A stretch of 49,648 bases of DNA from Haliea sp. (GCA_002862985.1 PKCY01000141.1:1-49648), one strand, 5' to 3'; positions 1 through 10,027 are shown, counted from the stretch's first letter. Program-made: numbers and translations. Notes: generated from the sequence alone by a model not told the origin.

Positions 1-13
1 TTGTTGTATCTGA

Positions 14-48
14 ATAGTCGCGACGACTATCCCAACAAGTGCCCACAC
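14..48 (-). promoter_or_regulatory. 16S rRNA leader: conserved GTGTGGGCACT segment and hairpin
   Basis: At 35-48 the minus strand reads GTGTGGGCACTTGT, matching the conserved GTGTGGGCACT segment that follows boxA in the E. coli 16S leader. At 14-30 there is a perfect 7-bp inverted repeat (ATAGTCG / CGACTAT) with a 3-base loop. The 16S rRNA gene should begin roughly 100 to 200 bases beyond the left edge. That distance is inferred from other leaders. Confidence 0.75.
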
Positions 49-64
49 ATCTGTCTTCATCTTC

Positions 65-77
65 TTGTTAAACAGCA
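65..77 (-). promoter_or_regulatory. boxA antitermination element of rRNA leader
   Basis: The minus strand reads TGCTGTTTAACAA. This differs at one base from the E. coli rrn boxA, TGCTCTTTAACAA, which is bound by NusB/NusE. It lies downstream of the rrn promoter and upstream of the GTGTGGGCACTTGT processing sequence, the same order as in the E. coli 16S leader. Confidence 0.85.
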
Positions 78-102
78 TCCGCTACCGCTTGGGCGCAGAT
101 AT

Positions 103-126
103 CCCGTGAGGCCATGCCTCAACGGG
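103..126 (-). promoter_or_regulatory. boxB-like hairpin in rRNA leader
   Basis: The transcribed (minus) strand reads CCCGT-T-GAGGC, loop ATG, GCCTC-ACGGG: a 10-bp stem with one bulged base. It sits between the promoter and boxA, where rRNA leaders carry the boxB hairpin of the antitermination (nut-like) site. Confidence 0.6.
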
Positions 127-132
127 AAGCGC

Positions 133-160
133 ATTATACGCATAGCGACTGCCCCTGCAA
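133..160 (-). promoter_or_regulatory. rRNA operon promoter
   Basis: On the minus strand there is a -35 TTGCAG, a 16-base spacer and a perfect -10 TATAAT followed by GCGC. A GC-rich discriminator after the -10 is typical of stringently controlled rRNA promoters. An A/T-rich stretch just upstream (about 161-195) could act as an UP element. The boxA and processing sequences downstream support the call. The 16S gene itself lies outside the window to the left. Confidence 0.8.
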
Positions 161-586
161 GGCCTTTTACTGAATTATTTCCAAGATTTTCCTGCGGACT
201 AAATCTGCGCGAAAATCGGAATCGAAAGCGGGCTCCCAATGGACAAGACAAGGCTACACAAAACACTCTTCGGAAACGATAATTTGCCGCTGACGCAATC
301 GATAACGCCTGAGTCGCCACGCGAGCGTGATATGGGGGCGCTCCACCCGTTCCTCCGCCAAGACCGCTGGCGTAAAGCCAACATAGCTGGGACAGCTGCG
401 AGGCCCGCGGCTCTAATAAAATCCCGTCGCTTCCTCTACGCAGGCTCCGAAGTGATTTCAGAAGAGACTATTCGAGGTACTACAAAACGCATGCCCATCA
501 TGCTTCCCCGCCATTGCGACGTTGACTACGGGTCACAACCACAATCGAATGTTTGCTTTCCAGAAGGCCTCAGGATAAGCAGAGAT
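161..586. other. intergenic region between pssA and the rRNA promoter
   Basis: No coding sequence is supported here. ORFs on both strands lack family resemblance and plausible ribosome sites, and the plus-strand one runs on antisense into pssA. The part next to 161-195 is A/T-rich and may be the UP element of the rRNA promoter. No clear pssA terminator with a T-run was found. Confidence 0.6.
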
Positions 587-1453
587 TCAACCTGCTTGCT
601 GTCTGCCGCGGTTCACCGCGAGCATAACAGGGCCGGACATTGCATAAATGAGGAACCCTGCCAGCAATATCCGCGGAGGATCTACCGTAACCAGGCCAAA
701 AACAAGAACCACAACAATCACCACCACAAAGGGCACGCGACCGCGAAAATCGATATCTTTAAAACTGTAGTAGGGAAAATTTGCAATCATGAAAAAACCA
801 ACAGCGGCGGTGAGCACTGCGACCACAACCGACATTTCCAGGGGTAATGCCGTGCCGACCCACCCCAAATCGTTACAGACCCACACCGTGCTGGCAATAA
901 TTCCAGCGGCAGCCGGGCTGGCCAAACCGGTGAAGTAGTTCTTATCGGCCGTATCAATTTGCGTATTGAAACGAGCGAGGCGCAGGGCCGCACATGCCAC
1001 GTAGATAAACGCGGCACTCCAGCCGAACTTTCCTAACTCTCCCAAAGCCCAACTGAACATTACCAGAGCGGGGGCTACACCGAAGGACACCATGTCCGCC
1101 AAGCTGTCATACTCGCCACCAAATTTACTGGAGGTATTAGTGAGTCGTGCAATACGTCCATCGAGCCCGTCCAAAATCATGGCGAAAAATATGGCTATGG
1201 AAGCGTTTTCAAAGTCTCCGCGCATGGCGGCAATAATGGCGTAAAATCCGGCAAAGAGTGCCGCCGTGGTAAAAAGGTTGGGCAGTAGGTAAATACCCTG
1301 GCGACGCACTGTTTGCCCGTTTTCGGAGACCTCCTCCTCATGTTCGTCAACTAATAGATCAAGGCGGGGGGCGACAGTACCGGAGATCGGCTGCTCGTCT
1401 GCGGCACTCGAGCTCTGCTTTTGCTCGGGTGCAATTTCATTTTGATCATCCAT
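587..1453 (-). CDS. pssA: CDP-diacylglycerol--serine O-phosphatidyltransferase
   Basis: Transfers serine to CDP-diacylglycerol to make phosphatidylserine, the precursor of phosphatidylethanolamine, at the inner membrane. The CDP-alcohol phosphotransferase signature DGx2ARx8Gx3Dx3D is complete at about residues 98-120 (DGRIAR ... GGEYDSLAD). Several hydrophobic helices follow. The first 50 residues are acidic, polar and poorly conserved. The ORF track starts at 1525, overlapping ilvY. ATG 1453 (MDDQNE) is preferred because CTGAGAGAG lies just upstream and the overlap disappears, giving 288 residues. It is the membrane-integral form (PssA of Bacillus/Pseudomonas type), not the peripheral E. coli enzyme. 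Neighbours are ilvY upstream and an rRNA operon downstream, as in Pseudomonas. Confidence 0.92.
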   Translation of the reverse strand: MDDQNEIAPEQKQSSSAADEQPISGTVAPRLDLLVDEHEEEVSENGQTVRRQGIYLLPNLFTTAALFAGFYAIIAAMRGDFENASIAIFFAMILDGLDGRIARLTNTSSKFGGEYDSLADMVSFGVAPALVMFSWALGELGKFGWSAAFIYVACAALRLARFNTQIDTADKNYFTGLASPAAAGIIASTVWVCNDLGWVGTALPLEMSVVVAVLTAAVGFFMIANFPYYSFKDIDFRGRVPFVVVIVVVLVFGLVTVDPPRILLAGFLIYAMSGPVMLAVNRGRQQAG

Positions 1454-1490
1454 GTTGTGTGCCTGCTCTCTCAGTTCGACAAGTATAGTA

Positions 1491-2399
1491 TCAAACTGAA
1501 CCTTTATAGGTCTGCCCAGCGACATCCCAGAGGGATTTAACCAATGGACTAGCCAATCTCTGCTTCAGGCTACACAGGCCAATAGTGAGGGGAGGCAACC
1601 CGTCTGCAACCTCAATCTGGCGGACGCGATTTGCCATACCACTTGCCTGAATCACCAACTGCGGCGCAATTCCAATACCCAGGCCCAAACTTACCATGGC
1701 TACGATAGCTTCATGGCCGGCTACCTGGGCGTAGATTTTTGGCCTGACACCGCGCTTTCGGAACCATGCGTCCAACATATCTTTGGTAACGCCCCGTTCG
1801 GGCACGATGAAAGGCACACTGCTCCAATCCACCTCACCCCCCGCAAGTTCGCCCGCCGCTACCATCTCTCGCACGACACAATCTGTTGCCGGCGCACAAA
1901 AATGCAAGGGCGACTCGAGCAGAGGCAAAAACTCCACTCGCCGCGGCAAACGCGCAGGACGACCGCTCACAGCTATATCATCCTCGCCTTCCAGAATACG
2001 GACAATGCCATCCGCCTGGTCACCGGTGTGCATCTTAATTTCTACAGATGAATGAGTAACCCGAAAAGCCTCCAGAATAGGTGCAAGCACACTGTGGGTT
2101 GCTGTCACTGAGCAGAACAGACTGACTTCACCCGCCAGCTCTTCGTCGCTGCCAAGTTTGCGTCTTAGTAGTTGCAGCTCGGCTATGGTATTGCGCGCAA
2201 ATTCTCTGAATTCAGCACCCGCTGCCGTTAATCGCATAGTGCGGTTATCACGCTCCAACAAGAGGTGACCCAACTCCTCTTCGAGACGCTGCACTGTTCT
2301 GCTCACCGCAGACACACTCATGTGCAGTAACTCACTAGTACGACTAAAATTGAGCGTGTCGGTCACAGAGAGGAAGACAGCCAAAACTCTTGTATCCAT
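1491..2399 (-). CDS. ilvY: LysR-family regulator IlvY, activator of ilvC
   Basis: Transcriptional activator that, in the E. coli family, senses acetolactate and acetohydroxybutyrate (substrates of IlvC) and switches on the divergent ilvC. The winged HTH is at residues 1-60 (SVSAVSRTVQRLEEELG), followed by a co-inducer domain. Segments such as FCSVTAT, SVEIKMHTGD, WSSVPFIV and GHEAIVAMVSLGLGIG align with my memory of E. coli IlvY. Start ATG 2399 (MDTRVLAVF) matches the family N-terminus (MDLRDLKTF). A GTG at 2408 is possible. The gene is divergent from ilvC with a 119-base gap carrying two operator-like inverted repeats. Confidence 0.9.
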   Translation of the reverse strand: MDTRVLAVFLSVTDTLNFSRTSELLHMSVSAVSRTVQRLEEELGHLLLERDNRTMRLTAAGAEFREFARNTIAELQLLRRKLGSDEELAGEVSLFCSVTATHSVLAPILEAFRVTHSSVEIKMHTGDQADGIVRILEGEDDIAVSGRPARLPRRVEFLPLLESPLHFCAPATDCVVREMVAAGELAGGEVDWSSVPFIVPERGVTKDMLDAWFRKRGVRPKIYAQVAGHEAIVAMVSLGLGIGIAPQLVIQASGMANRVRQIEVADGLPPLTIGLCSLKQRLASPLVKSLWDVAGQTYKGSV

Positions 2400-2413
2400 A
2401 GAGATCACTTGTG

Positions 2414-2428
2414 TTGCTAGTTACGCAA
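2414..2428 (+). promoter_or_regulatory. putative IlvY operator 1
   Basis: TTGC-N7-GCAA is an inverted repeat containing the LysR T-N11-A signature (2415-2427). It sits between ilvY and ilvC. Its centre is 31 bases, about three helical turns, from a second inverted repeat that overlaps the ilvC -35 region. Tandem operators are the arrangement known for E. coli IlvY. Binding is inferred. Confidence 0.55.
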
Positions 2429-2444
2429 AACAGTATTACCAATA

Positions 2445-2459
2445 TAGCGTTTTACGCAA
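2445..2459 (+). promoter_or_regulatory. putative IlvY operator 2
   Basis: GCGT-TTT-ACGC inverted repeat (2447-2457) with one further matched pair outside (T2445/A2459). It shares the ACGCAA half-site with operator 1 and overlaps the proposed ilvC -35, the position of the activator-recruiting site in E. coli ilvYC. Confidence 0.5.
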
Positions 2460-2479
2460 GCATTTATTTATCGTATGGT
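2451..2479 (+). promoter_or_regulatory. putative ilvC promoter
   Basis: TTTACG, a 17-base spacer, then TATGGT. Each hexamer has two mismatches to the sigma-70 consensus, which fits a weak promoter needing IlvY. The predicted start is about 35 bases upstream of the ilvC ATG. Confidence 0.45.
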
Positions 2480-2518
2480 TCGCTTCACGTTGCAATCAGC
2501 CACCAGGGGACACTTATC

Positions 2519-3991
2519 ATGGGACAAAATTACTTCAACACGCTGCCACTGCGCCTTCAGCTCGACCAACTCGGTAAGTGTCGCTTTATGCAACGTTCCG
2601 AGTTTGCCGATGGCGTGGAAATGATTCGCGGTAAGAAAATGGTGATTGTGGGGTGTGGCGCCCAGGGGCTGAATCAGGGCCTGAACTTACGAGACAGCGG
2701 TCTTGACGTCTCCTACACCCTGCGTGAGGGCGCTATCACAGACAAGAGACAGTCCTGGAAAAATGCGACTGAAAATGGATTTACCGTCGGCACTTATGAG
2801 GAACTGATTCCACAAGCGGATATGGTACTCAATCTCACGCCCGACAAACAGCACACAAGCGTTGTCACTGCAATTATGCCGCTTATGAAACAAGGCGCCT
2901 GCCTGTCCTATTCCCACGGATTCAACATCGTTGAGGAAGGCATGCAAATTCGTGATGACATCACGGTCATTATGGTTGCCCCCAAGTGTCCTGGCACTGA
3001 AGTGCGCGAAGAGTACAAGCGCGGATTCGGGGTTCCCACCTTGATTGCCGTTCACACGGAAAACGATCCCAACGGTGATGGCCTGGAGCTCGCCAAAGCG
3101 TATGCCGCTGGAACCGGTGGACATCGTGCGGGCGTATTGGAATCCTCCTTTGTCGCGGAAGTAAAGTCGGACCTGATGGGAGAACAGACGATTCTCTGCG
3201 GCATGCTCCAAACCGGCGCTATTCTGAGCTTTGACAAGATGGTTGAAAAGGGCATCGAGCCCGGCTACGCCTCCAAGTTAATCCAATATGGCTGGGAAAC
3301 TGTCACCGAAGGCCTTAAATACGGCGGCATCACCAATATGATGGACCGCCTGTCTAACCCCGCCAAAATACGCGCCTTCTATCTGGCGGAAGATCTCAAA
3401 AAAATCATGCGCCCGCTGTATGAAAAACATCAGGACGACATCATGACCGGCGAGTTCTCCAGGACCATGATGGAAGACTGGGCCAATGATGATGTCAATC
3501 TGTTGAAGTGGCGCGCCGCAACTGCCGAAACAGCGTTCGAGAAGTCCGGTAATACAGACGCAGAAATCGTCGAACAGGAATTTTACGACCACGGTATTTT
3601 GTTGATCGCCATGGTTAAAGCCGGCGTGGAGCTCGCCTTCGAGACCATGGTGTCTGCAGGCATTATTGACGAATCAGCTTACTACGAGTCACTGCACGAA
3701 ACGCCTCTGATCGCCAACACCATTGCCCGCAAGAAATTGTACGAGATGAACGTGGTGATTTCCGATACCGCTGAATACGGTTGTTATCTGTTCGACCATG
3801 CCTGCCGGCCGTTACTGGCGGATTTTATGAGCAAGATCGACACGGACGTCATCGGCAGTGGCATGGTGGGCGACAACGGTGTGGATAACGCAGAGCTAAT
3901 TGCCGTCAATGAGGCGGTACGCGCTCACCCCGTGGAGGTCGTTGGAAAAACGTTGCGCGGGTATATGACCGCTATGCAACGCATAGTGTAG
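2519..3991 (+). CDS. ilvC: ketol-acid reductoisomerase, class II (NADP+)
   Basis: Second common step of isoleucine/valine synthesis: isomerises and reduces acetolactate or acetohydroxybutyrate to the dihydroxy acid, using NADPH and Mg2+. It is the long enterobacterial class II type: 490 residues against 491 in E. coli. The NAD(P)-binding motif is VGCGAQG, followed by [24 protein letters not shown] and a duplicated C-terminal knotted domain ([29 protein letters not shown]). ATG 2519 is preceded by AGGGGACA, and the product begins [12 protein letters not shown] like the E. coli protein, so the ORF-track start at 2411 is too long. It is convergent with ilvH, so in this genome ilvC is not in the ilvIH transcript, unlike the Pseudomonas ilvIHC order I recall. 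Confidence 0.97.
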   Translation: MGQNYFNTLPLRLQLDQLGKCRFMQRSEFADGVEMIRGKKMVIVGCGAQGLNQGLNLRDSGLDVSYTLREGAITDKRQSWKNATENGFTVGTYEELIPQADMVLNLTPDKQHTSVVTAIMPLMKQGACLSYSHGFNIVEEGMQIRDDITVIMVAPKCPGTEVREEYKRGFGVPTLIAVHTENDPNGDGLELAKAYAAGTGGHRAGVLESSFVAEVKSDLMGEQTILCGMLQTGAILSFDKMVEKGIEPGYASKLIQYGWETVTEGLKYGGITNMMDRLSNPAKIRAFYLAEDLKKIMRPLYEKHQDDIMTGEFSRTMMEDWANDDVNLLKWRAATAETAFEKSGNTDAEIVEQEFYDHGILLIAMVKAGVELAFETMVSAGIIDESAYYESLHETPLIANTIARKKLYEMNVVISDTAEYGCYLFDHACRPLLADFMSKIDTDVIGSGMVGDNGVDNAELIAVNEAVRAHPVEVVGKTLRGYMTAMQRIV

Positions 3992-4020
3992 GCACACCCA
4001 CCCGTTCGAGATTCATCACC

Positions 4021-4039
4021 CTGGGCCTTATTGGCCCAG
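4021..4039 (+). terminator. possible ilvC terminator hairpin
   Basis: CTGGGCC-TTATT-GGCCCAG forms a perfect 7-bp stem 30 bases after the ilvC stop. No T-run follows, so it may be a weak or factor-dependent end, or protect the mRNA 3' end. It lies between the convergent ilvC and ilvH. Confidence 0.4.
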
Positions 4040-4131
4040 TACTTGCTGGGTCCAGCTACTCAAGAAGGCACAAGGCCCGCTGCTAAAAAGCCGGCACATG
4101 CGCCTGCACTGCGCATAAAATGCCCTAAAGA

Positions 4132-4623
4132 TTAAAGGCTCAGTACTTTCTCACCGCGCGATATTCCAGCCACACCTGAACGCACGACTTCGAGAATATC
4201 CGCCTCCGCCATCGCCGCTACAAATGAATCGAGCTTATCGCTGGTGCCGGAAAGCTGGATGGTATACACGTTGGGGCTCACATCCACAATCTGGCCACGG
4301 AAGATATCAGTAACGCGTTTAACTTCTTCACGCGCTGCGCCAGTGGCCCGAATCTTGATCAACATCATGTCCCGCTCTATGTGGGCACCCTCGGTCAAAT
4401 CAACCAACTTCACCACATCTACCAACTTGTTTAGCTGTTTGGTGAGTTTTTCAATATGCAAGTCCGTTCCGACCGTCGTCAGGGTAAGCCTAGACAAAGT
4501 AGCATCGTCTGTAGGCGCAACATTCAGTGTCTCAATGTTGTAGCCACGCTGAGAAAACAGGCCCACCACACGCGAGAGTGCACCGGGCTCATTTTCCATC
4601 AACATAGAAATAATCCGTCGCAT
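4132..4623 (-). CDS. ilvH: acetolactate synthase small (regulatory) subunit
   Basis: Regulatory subunit of acetohydroxyacid synthase. It stimulates the catalytic subunit and carries the valine feedback site. The N-terminal ACT domain is clear (RRIISMLMENEPGALSRVVG, then FSQRGYNIETL), followed by the ALS_ss C-terminal domain. Start ATG 4623 gives 163 residues, the same as E. coli IlvH. The ORF-track start at 4638 would lie inside ilvI. The ilvI stop at 4625 is one base from this ATG, so the two subunits are translationally coupled. Confidence 0.95.
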   Translation of the reverse strand: MRRIISMLMENEPGALSRVVGLFSQRGYNIETLNVAPTDDATLSRLTLTTVGTDLHIEKLTKQLNKLVDVVKLVDLTEGAHIERDMMLIKIRATGAAREEVKRVTDIFRGQIVDVSPNVYTIQLSGTSDKLDSFVAAMAEADILEVVRSGVAGISRGEKVLSL

Positions 4624-4624
4624 G

Positions 4625-6370
4625 TCAGGTCCTCTCATTCTTGCTGAGCCACATATCTTTCATCGAACCATTAGGCGCAATATGCATGGGATACACGTGT
4701 TCCATAGGATCGATAATCACATCAAGAAACACCAGTTTGTCCTTCAGAGCAAAAGCCTCCTTCATCGCTCCCTCAAGATCATCGAGCTTGTCAACCTGGA
4801 TACCAACGTGACCATAGGCTTCCATCAGCTTGACGAAATCCGGCAGCGAATCCTCGTAGGTGCTCATGGCGTAGCGGCCCTCGTACTGCATGTCCTGCCA
4901 CTGCTTCACCATGCCCAAATAATTATTGCGCAAGTTAATGATCTTTACCGCTGTCTTGTATTGATTACAAGTAGACAGCTCCTGGATATTCATCTGGATG
5001 CTGCCTTCTCCGGTCACGCAGGCGACCTCCATATCGGGAAATGCGAGCTTTACTCCCATGGCAGCGGGCAACCCGAAACCCATGGTTCCCAACCCGCCGG
5101 AGTTTATCCAGCGCCGGGGCTCGTCAAAAGGATAATACTGGGCAGCGAACATCTGATGCTGTCCAACATCGGATGTGACGTACGCATCACCGTCTGTCAC
5201 TCGGTACAGACTCTCGATAACCTGCTGCGGCATAATCAGATCACTTTGCCCATAACGTCGCCCCGTAAACAGGCCGTGCGCCGAGCGCCACTCCTCAATC
5301 TGCTGCCACCAACGATCAAGCGCAGACTCATCCGGCAAAGAACTGTCTTTTTTGCGTAGCAATGTAACTTGCCCCAGCAATTCGGTCAGTACCGACTGCA
5401 CCGGTCCAACGATAGGAATATCTGCCATAACGATTTTCGAGATAGTAGCGGGATCTATATCAATATGGATAACCTTGGCTCCGGGACAGAACTTGTCCAC
5501 GGTGTTGGTGACACGGTCGTCAAAGCGCGCACCAACGGCGAGAATACAGTCACTGTGGTGCATGGCCATATTCGCCTCGTACAAGCCGTGCATACCCAAC
5601 ATACCCAAAAATTGGCGATCGCTGCCCGGGTAGGCTCCCAGCCCCATTAACGTATTGGTAACCGGGTAGTTCAATTCCCGAGCCAGTTGCGTTAACAGTT
5701 CACTGCCATCTCCCTGTATCACACCACCACCGGCATAAATCATCGGGCGCTTGGCCGCCAGCAGCATCTTCGCTGCTTTCTTGATTTGCCCGGTATGGCC
5801 ACGCTGAGCCGGCGAATAGGAGCGCATCTTCACGTTTTTGGGATAGTTGTACTCAAATTTTTCATCCGGGCGCGTCAAATCTTTAGGAATATCGATAACC
5901 ACAGGGCCAGGCCGACCCGTGGAGGCTATGTAGAATGCCTTCTTGATCATTTGTGGGAGGTCTTCGGTGCGCTTTACCATAAAGCTATGCTTTACGATGG
6001 GGCGCGAGATACCGATCATATCCGTTTCCTGGAAGGCATCCTCGCCGATGAGGTGGCTTTGCACCTGCCCGGACAGCACCAACATGGGGACCGAGTCCAT
6101 ATAGGCTGTAGCGATGCCGGTAATCGCATTGGTTGCGCCGGGACCGGAGGTCACCAATACGACGCCCGGTTTCCCAGTAGCTCTGGCGTAACCGTCTGCA
6201 GCATGCGTGGCTGCTTGCTCATGGCGCACCAGTATATGAGGGACTTTGCAGTCCTTAAACAGGGCATCGTATATATGTAAAACCGCGCCACCAGGGTAGC
6301 CAAAGATGTATTCAACACCCTCATCTTCCAGTGCTCGAGCGATCATTTCACCGCCAGATAACAACTCCAC
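4625..6370 (-). CDS. ilvI: acetolactate synthase large (catalytic) subunit
   Basis: ThDP-, FAD- and Mg2+-dependent enzyme that condenses pyruvate with pyruvate or 2-oxobutyrate, the first common step of valine/isoleucine synthesis. Domains in order: the PYR domain with the ThDP Glu segment ([14 protein letters not shown], then [16 protein letters not shown]), the central FAD-binding domain, and the C-terminal PP domain with the ThDP motif ([12 protein letters not shown] ... [11 protein letters not shown]). Two in-frame GTG codons are candidates. GTG 6370 is preferred because TATGGAGAG lies seven bases upstream and the product starts MELLSGGEM, like E. coli IlvI. It forms an operon with ilvH. 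Confidence 0.95.
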   Translation of the reverse strand: MELLSGGEMIARALEDEGVEYIFGYPGGAVLHIYDALFKDCKVPHILVRHEQAATHAADGYARATGKPGVVLVTSGPGATNAITGIATAYMDSVPMLVLSGQVQSHLIGEDAFQETDMIGISRPIVKHSFMVKRTEDLPQMIKKAFYIASTGRPGPVVIDIPKDLTRPDEKFEYNYPKNVKMRSYSPAQRGHTGQIKKAAKMLLAAKRPMIYAGGGVIQGDGSELLTQLARELNYPVTNTLMGLGAYPGSDRQFLGMLGMHGLYEANMAMHHSDCILAVGARFDDRVTNTVDKFCPGAKVIHIDIDPATISKIVMADIPIVGPVQSVLTELLGQVTLLRKKDSSLPDESALDRWWQQIEEWRSAHGLFTGRRYGQSDLIMPQQVIESLYRVTDGDAYVTSDVGQHQMFAAQYYPFDEPRRWINSGGLGTMGFGLPAAMGVKLAFPDMEVACVTGEGSIQMNIQELSTCNQYKTAVKIINLRNNYLGMVKQWQDMQYEGRYAMSTYEDSLPDFVKLMEAYGHVGIQVDKLDDLEGAMKEAFALKDKLVFLDVIIDPMEHVYPMHIAPNGSMKDMWLSKNERT

Positions 6371-6854
6371 TATCACTCTCCATAATCAAAACGCCCAGTG
6401 CGTTACCCTCACCGGATCATTCCAAAATAGCGTGTGGTCATTGCGGCAGATATACCTGGAACAGGCACAAGATTAGCCACGCCACCCCCATTTAAGCTCG
6501 ATACACTGCATGGATCTGCCCTGAACGGGAATTGCGATCACGAACAGCGTGTATCGGTAGCCCTGCGGGGTAGCGCAGTGTCTAGCCCTCAATCTGGCCA
6601 ATACGGCTCAAATTGAATACGGGACTTACAACCAGCTGCACCAAATAATCGTAATGATGCAGTAGACCAGAGGCCGAGGGTACTCGACGGTAATCATTGC
6701 CAGCCGCAAGACGCCCCTATTGTTGCGTTTGCGAGCAGCTAAAGTCAACCACTGTGCCACGATGGCTATATTAGTGCCGGTATTACTGGATTGCCCCGGC
6801 CGCGGATGTGGCGTATTTTTGAGGGAATCTAGATGTCCGAGTGGAGGCAACCCC
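6371..6854. other. divergent intergenic region, ilvI / DUF4124 gene
   Basis: This 484-base stretch has no supported gene. Near ilvI, minus-strand CCGGTG-N9-CACTGG (6395-6415) forms a 6-bp stem with a G-T pair, followed by GCGTTTTG. It is a weak attenuator-like element 25 bases before the start. I found no leader peptide rich in Ile/Val/Leu codons. A plausible plus-strand promoter for the downstream gene lies at 6791-6819. Confidence 0.5.
6791..6819 (+). promoter_or_regulatory. possible promoter of the DUF4124 gene
   Basis: TTGCCC, a 17-base spacer, then TATTTT. Each hexamer has two mismatches to the sigma-70 consensus. The -10 ends 35 bases upstream of the TTG start. Confidence 0.35.
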
Positions 6855-7313
6855 TTGAAGCCCAAAGTAAGTCTACTTTCAATAGTCCTGACCACGGTTT
6901 TAATGACCTTTTCAGCCAGCAGCACCGTTGCCGATGCAGTGATTTACCGCTGGATTGATGAACGGGGCTCCCCGGTAAATAGTGACCGGCCGCCACCGAC
7001 AGGTGTGGATTACGAGGTGGTATCAACCAGCTCCCGCATGGTCCGTTCAGTAGCTTCTGAGGAGGGCGCGGTGCCATTGAAGGTCGAACCCAGTGCGAGC
7101 AACGATTTTCAGCCCGTCGATTCGCGCGCACCCATCATCGAGAAAAACCCTGAGTACTGCCAACGCGCCAGGGACAACCTGCAAGCCCTCGATACCTCCG
7201 CAAAAATTCGCATACGAAACGAAGAAGGGGAGTATCGATACATTAATGACGAAGAGAAACTTTCGCAGCGGAAGCGGGCTGAGGAATCGATAACGGCTTA
7301 CTGTGAGAAGTAG
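6855..7313 (+). CDS. secreted DUF4124-domain protein
   Basis: A small exported protein of unknown function, 152 residues. TTG 6855 is chosen because GGAGG lies seven bases upstream and the product begins with a signal peptide (MKPKVSLLSIVLTTVLM, cleavage probably after VADA). The ORF-track start at 6720 would put 45 unrelated residues ahead of it. After cleavage comes the DUF4124 motif VIYRWIDERGSPVNSDRPP, a short beta-hairpin module common in gammaproteobacterial periplasmic proteins. The C-terminal half is a charged helix with two cysteines (EYCQRARDN ... ESITAYCEK) that could form a disulfide. It stands alone between ilvI and clpB. Confidence 0.75.
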   Translation: MKPKVSLLSIVLTTVLMTFSASSTVADAVIYRWIDERGSPVNSDRPPPTGVDYEVVSTSSRMVRSVASEEGAVPLKVEPSASNDFQPVDSRAPIIEKNPEYCQRARDNLQALDTSAKIRIRNEEGEYRYINDEEKLSQRKRAEESITAYCEK

Positions 7314-7444
7314 GACCAGAGCCCCCGCCACAAACATTTTGATATCGTCTGTGAAGGCTTGCCTCGCTGCGAGACAGGTAAATGTCTATAGGGCCGTCAC
7401 AACATCACAGGGTCTTAATGTTACATTTGTGACCGATGGTGGTC

Positions 7445-10027
7445 CTACCCGGGCAAAACTGCGAAGCGGGTCACCGAATCCTCGATATCGGCAGAAATGA
7501 CCGATCCGGGCGGAAATTCACCGGCCAGAATGCGCTGTGCCAGGGGGTTTTCCAGTTCCTGCTGAATAGCGCGCTTGAGTGGCCGCGCGCCATAAACGGA
7601 GTCAAATCCGGCCAACACGAGTCGATCCATGAACGCATCGCTGATTTGTAGCGACAGCTCCCGCTCTGCCAGACGAGTTTGCAGATCTTTCAGCTGAATG
7701 ACGGCGATTCCACGAATTTGCTCCACTTGCAACGGGTGGAATACTACCGATTCATCCACACGGTTAATGAACTCAGGCCGAAAATGGGCTCCAACCACGT
7801 CCATCACAGCGGCCTTCATCGCCTCGTAATCGTCCTGGGCTGCCATTTCCTGAATCAGGTGCGAACCGAGGTTGGAGGTCATGGCTACCACGGTATTGCG
7901 AAAATCCACTGTTCTGCCCTGACCGTCGGTAAGACGCCCATCCTCCAACACTTGTAACAGAATGTTGAAAACATCGGGGTGTGCTTTCTCGACCTCGTCC
8001 AATAACAATAGAGAGTATGGGCGCCGTCGCACTGCCTCGGTCAAATAGCCGCCCTCCTCGTAGCCCACATAGCCCGGAGGGGCCCCAATGAGCCTCGCTA
8101 CGGAGTGCTTTTCCATGAACTCTGACATGTCCACACGCACCATGGCGTCTTCACTATCGAACATGAATTCCGCCAGAGCTTTGCATAATTCTGTTTTACC
8201 GACGCCGGTGGGGCCCAGGAACAGGAACGAGCCGTTGGGACGTTTGGGGTCAGACAACCCTGCACGGGAGCGTCGTACGGCATTCGATACTGCAGTTATG
8301 GCCTCGCTTTGCCCAACCACCCTTTCGCTTAAAACGTCCTCCATGCGCAGCAGTTTCTCGCGGTCACCCTCCATCATTTTAGCGATAGGAATACCGGTCC
8401 AACGCGATACCACCTCGGCAATTTCTTCATCGGTTACTTTGTTGCGCAACAAAACGGTATCGGTGGTTTCCGATTCCTGGGCCATTTCCAGTTGCTTTTC
8501 CAGCTCGGGAATGCGCCCGTATTGTAGTTCTGACATGCAGGTGAGATCGCCCGCCCGCCTGGCCGCTTCCAGCTCTAGTTTTGCCTGTTCCAGGTCGCTC
8601 CTGATTTGCGCGGCGCCTTGCACGGATGCTTTTTCGCCCTTCCATATTTCTTCGAGATCGGAAAATTCGCGCTCGCCTTTTTCAATTTCTCCGTCCAGCA
8701 ATTCCACCTGCTTTTTCGCGCCGGGATCGGTGTCCTTTTTCACCGCCTCGCGCTCGATTTTGAGTTGAATCAAACGTCGTTCCAGTTTGTCCATGACCTC
8801 CGGCTTGGAATCGATTTCCATGCGAATCCGGCTGGCGGCCTCATCAACAAGATCGATGGCCTTGTCGGGCAATTGGCGGTCGGTAATATAGCGCTGGGAG
8901 AGTTTCGCAGCGGCGATAATGGCACTGTCGGTAATATCTACGCCGTGGTGCACCTCGTAGCGCTCTTTCAAACCCCGCAGAATGGCGATGGTGTCTTCCT
9001 CATTAGGTTCGTCTACTAGCACTTTCTGGAATCGACGCTCCAGTGCCGCATCTTTCTCCACGTACTGGCGATACTCATTCAAAGTGGTAGCACCCACACA
9101 GTGCAGCTCACCCCGCGCGAGGGCGGGTTTCAGCATATTACCCGCATCCATAGAGCCCTCTGCTTTACCGGCACCAACCATCGTGTGAAGTTCGTCAATG
9201 AACAGGATGATGCGACCTTCCTGTTTGGATAGTTCTTTAAGTACTGCCTTGAGCCTCTCTTCAAAGTCGCCACGAAATTTAGCACCCGCCAGCAACGCCC
9301 CCAGGTCGAGTGATAAAACACGCTTCTCACGCATGCTCTCAGGCACCTCTCCGTTGATCACGCGCTGCGCCAGCCCCTCGATAATGGCGGTTTTACCGAC
9401 ACCGGGCTCCCCAATTAACACCGGGTTATTTTTGGTGCGACGTTGCAATACCTGAATAGTGCGCCGAATTTCGTCATCGCGGCCGATCACCGGATCCAGC
9501 TTGCCTTGCTCGGCGAGCTCGGTCAGATCAATAGTATATTTCTCCAGGGCCTGACGGGATTCTTCATCTTCGGGATTGTCGACTGACTCCCCACCACGCA
9601 GTGAATCGATTGCAGATTTTAGATCCAGGGGCTGCACGCCATTGGCCTTTAACAGCTCCCCGGCTGAGGTTTTGCTCTCCAGCATCGCCAACAGCACCAG
9701 TTCACTGGAGATATAAGTATCGCCGCCCTGTTGCGCCAGTTTGTCGGTGACGTTTAGGATACGCCCCAGGTCGTTCGACATGTGCATATCGCCACCTGTT
9801 CCGGACACCGTGGGCAATGCGTCTACCGCAGCACGAACTTGCACAGCAAGACCGGCAATGTCTGCACCCGCCTTTTGCAGTAGTGGCCTGCAAGCGCCAC
9901 CAGGTTGCTCAAGAAGGGCGCTCAGCAGATGAACAGGCTCAATAAAATTGTGATCTTTCCCCAGCGCCAGAGACTGCGCATCTGCCAGTGCCGCCTGCAG
10001 CTGGTTGGTTAATTTGTCCATTCTCAT
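7445..10027 (-). CDS. clpB: ATP-dependent disaggregase ClpB
   Basis: Hexameric AAA+ chaperone that threads aggregated proteins apart together with DnaK. It has 860 residues, the usual length. Order: N-terminal Clp repeat domain (1-145), first AAA+ domain with GEPGVGKTA, a middle coiled coil (about 400-525, lysine/glutamate rich), second AAA+ domain with GPTGVGKTE, and the C-terminal ClpB small domain. ATG 10027 (MRMDKLTNQ) is preceded by AAGGAGA eight bases upstream and matches E. coli MRLDRLTNK. A strong sigma-32 type promoter lies about 60 bases upstream. The gene is downstream of pgeF in the same direction but has its own heat-shock promoter. Confidence 0.97.
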   Translation of the reverse strand: MRMDKLTNQLQAALADAQSLALGKDHNFIEPVHLLSALLEQPGGACRPLLQKAGADIAGLAVQVRAAVDALPTVSGTGGDMHMSNDLGRILNVTDKLAQQGGDTYISSELVLLAMLESKTSAGELLKANGVQPLDLKSAIDSLRGGESVDNPEDEESRQALEKYTIDLTELAEQGKLDPVIGRDDEIRRTIQVLQRRTKNNPVLIGEPGVGKTAIIEGLAQRVINGEVPESMREKRVLSLDLGALLAGAKFRGDFEERLKAVLKELSKQEGRIILFIDELHTMVGAGKAEGSMDAGNMLKPALARGELHCVGATTLNEYRQYVEKDAALERRFQKVLVDEPNEEDTIAILRGLKERYEVHHGVDITDSAIIAAAKLSQRYITDRQLPDKAIDLVDEAASRIRMEIDSKPEVMDKLERRLIQLKIEREAVKKDTDPGAKKQVELLDGEIEKGEREFSDLEEIWKGEKASVQGAAQIRSDLEQAKLELEAARRAGDLTCMSELQYGRIPELEKQLEMAQESETTDTVLLRNKVTDEEIAEVVSRWTGIPIAKMMEGDREKLLRMEDVLSERVVGQSEAITAVSNAVRRSRAGLSDPKRPNGSFLFLGPTGVGKTELCKALAEFMFDSEDAMVRVDMSEFMEKHSVARLIGAPPGYVGYEEGGYLTEAVRRRPYSLLLLDEVEKAHPDVFNILLQVLEDGRLTDGQGRTVDFRNTVVAMTSNLGSHLIQEMAAQDDYEAMKAAVMDVVGAHFRPEFINRVDESVVFHPLQVEQIRGIAVIQLKDLQTRLAERELSLQISDAFMDRLVLAGFDSVYGARPLKRAIQQELENPLAQRILAGEFPPGSVISADIEDSVTRFAVLPG

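Noticed and set aside
239-847. 202-residue plus-strand ORF at the left edge
   Set aside because: Its 3' half is antisense to pssA, it lacks a ribosome site and its sequence is not protein-like (His/Arg rich).
6371-6600. Leader peptide of the ilvIH operon
   Set aside because: Short ORFs exist on the minus strand but none is rich in Ile, Val and Leu codons with a ribosome site.
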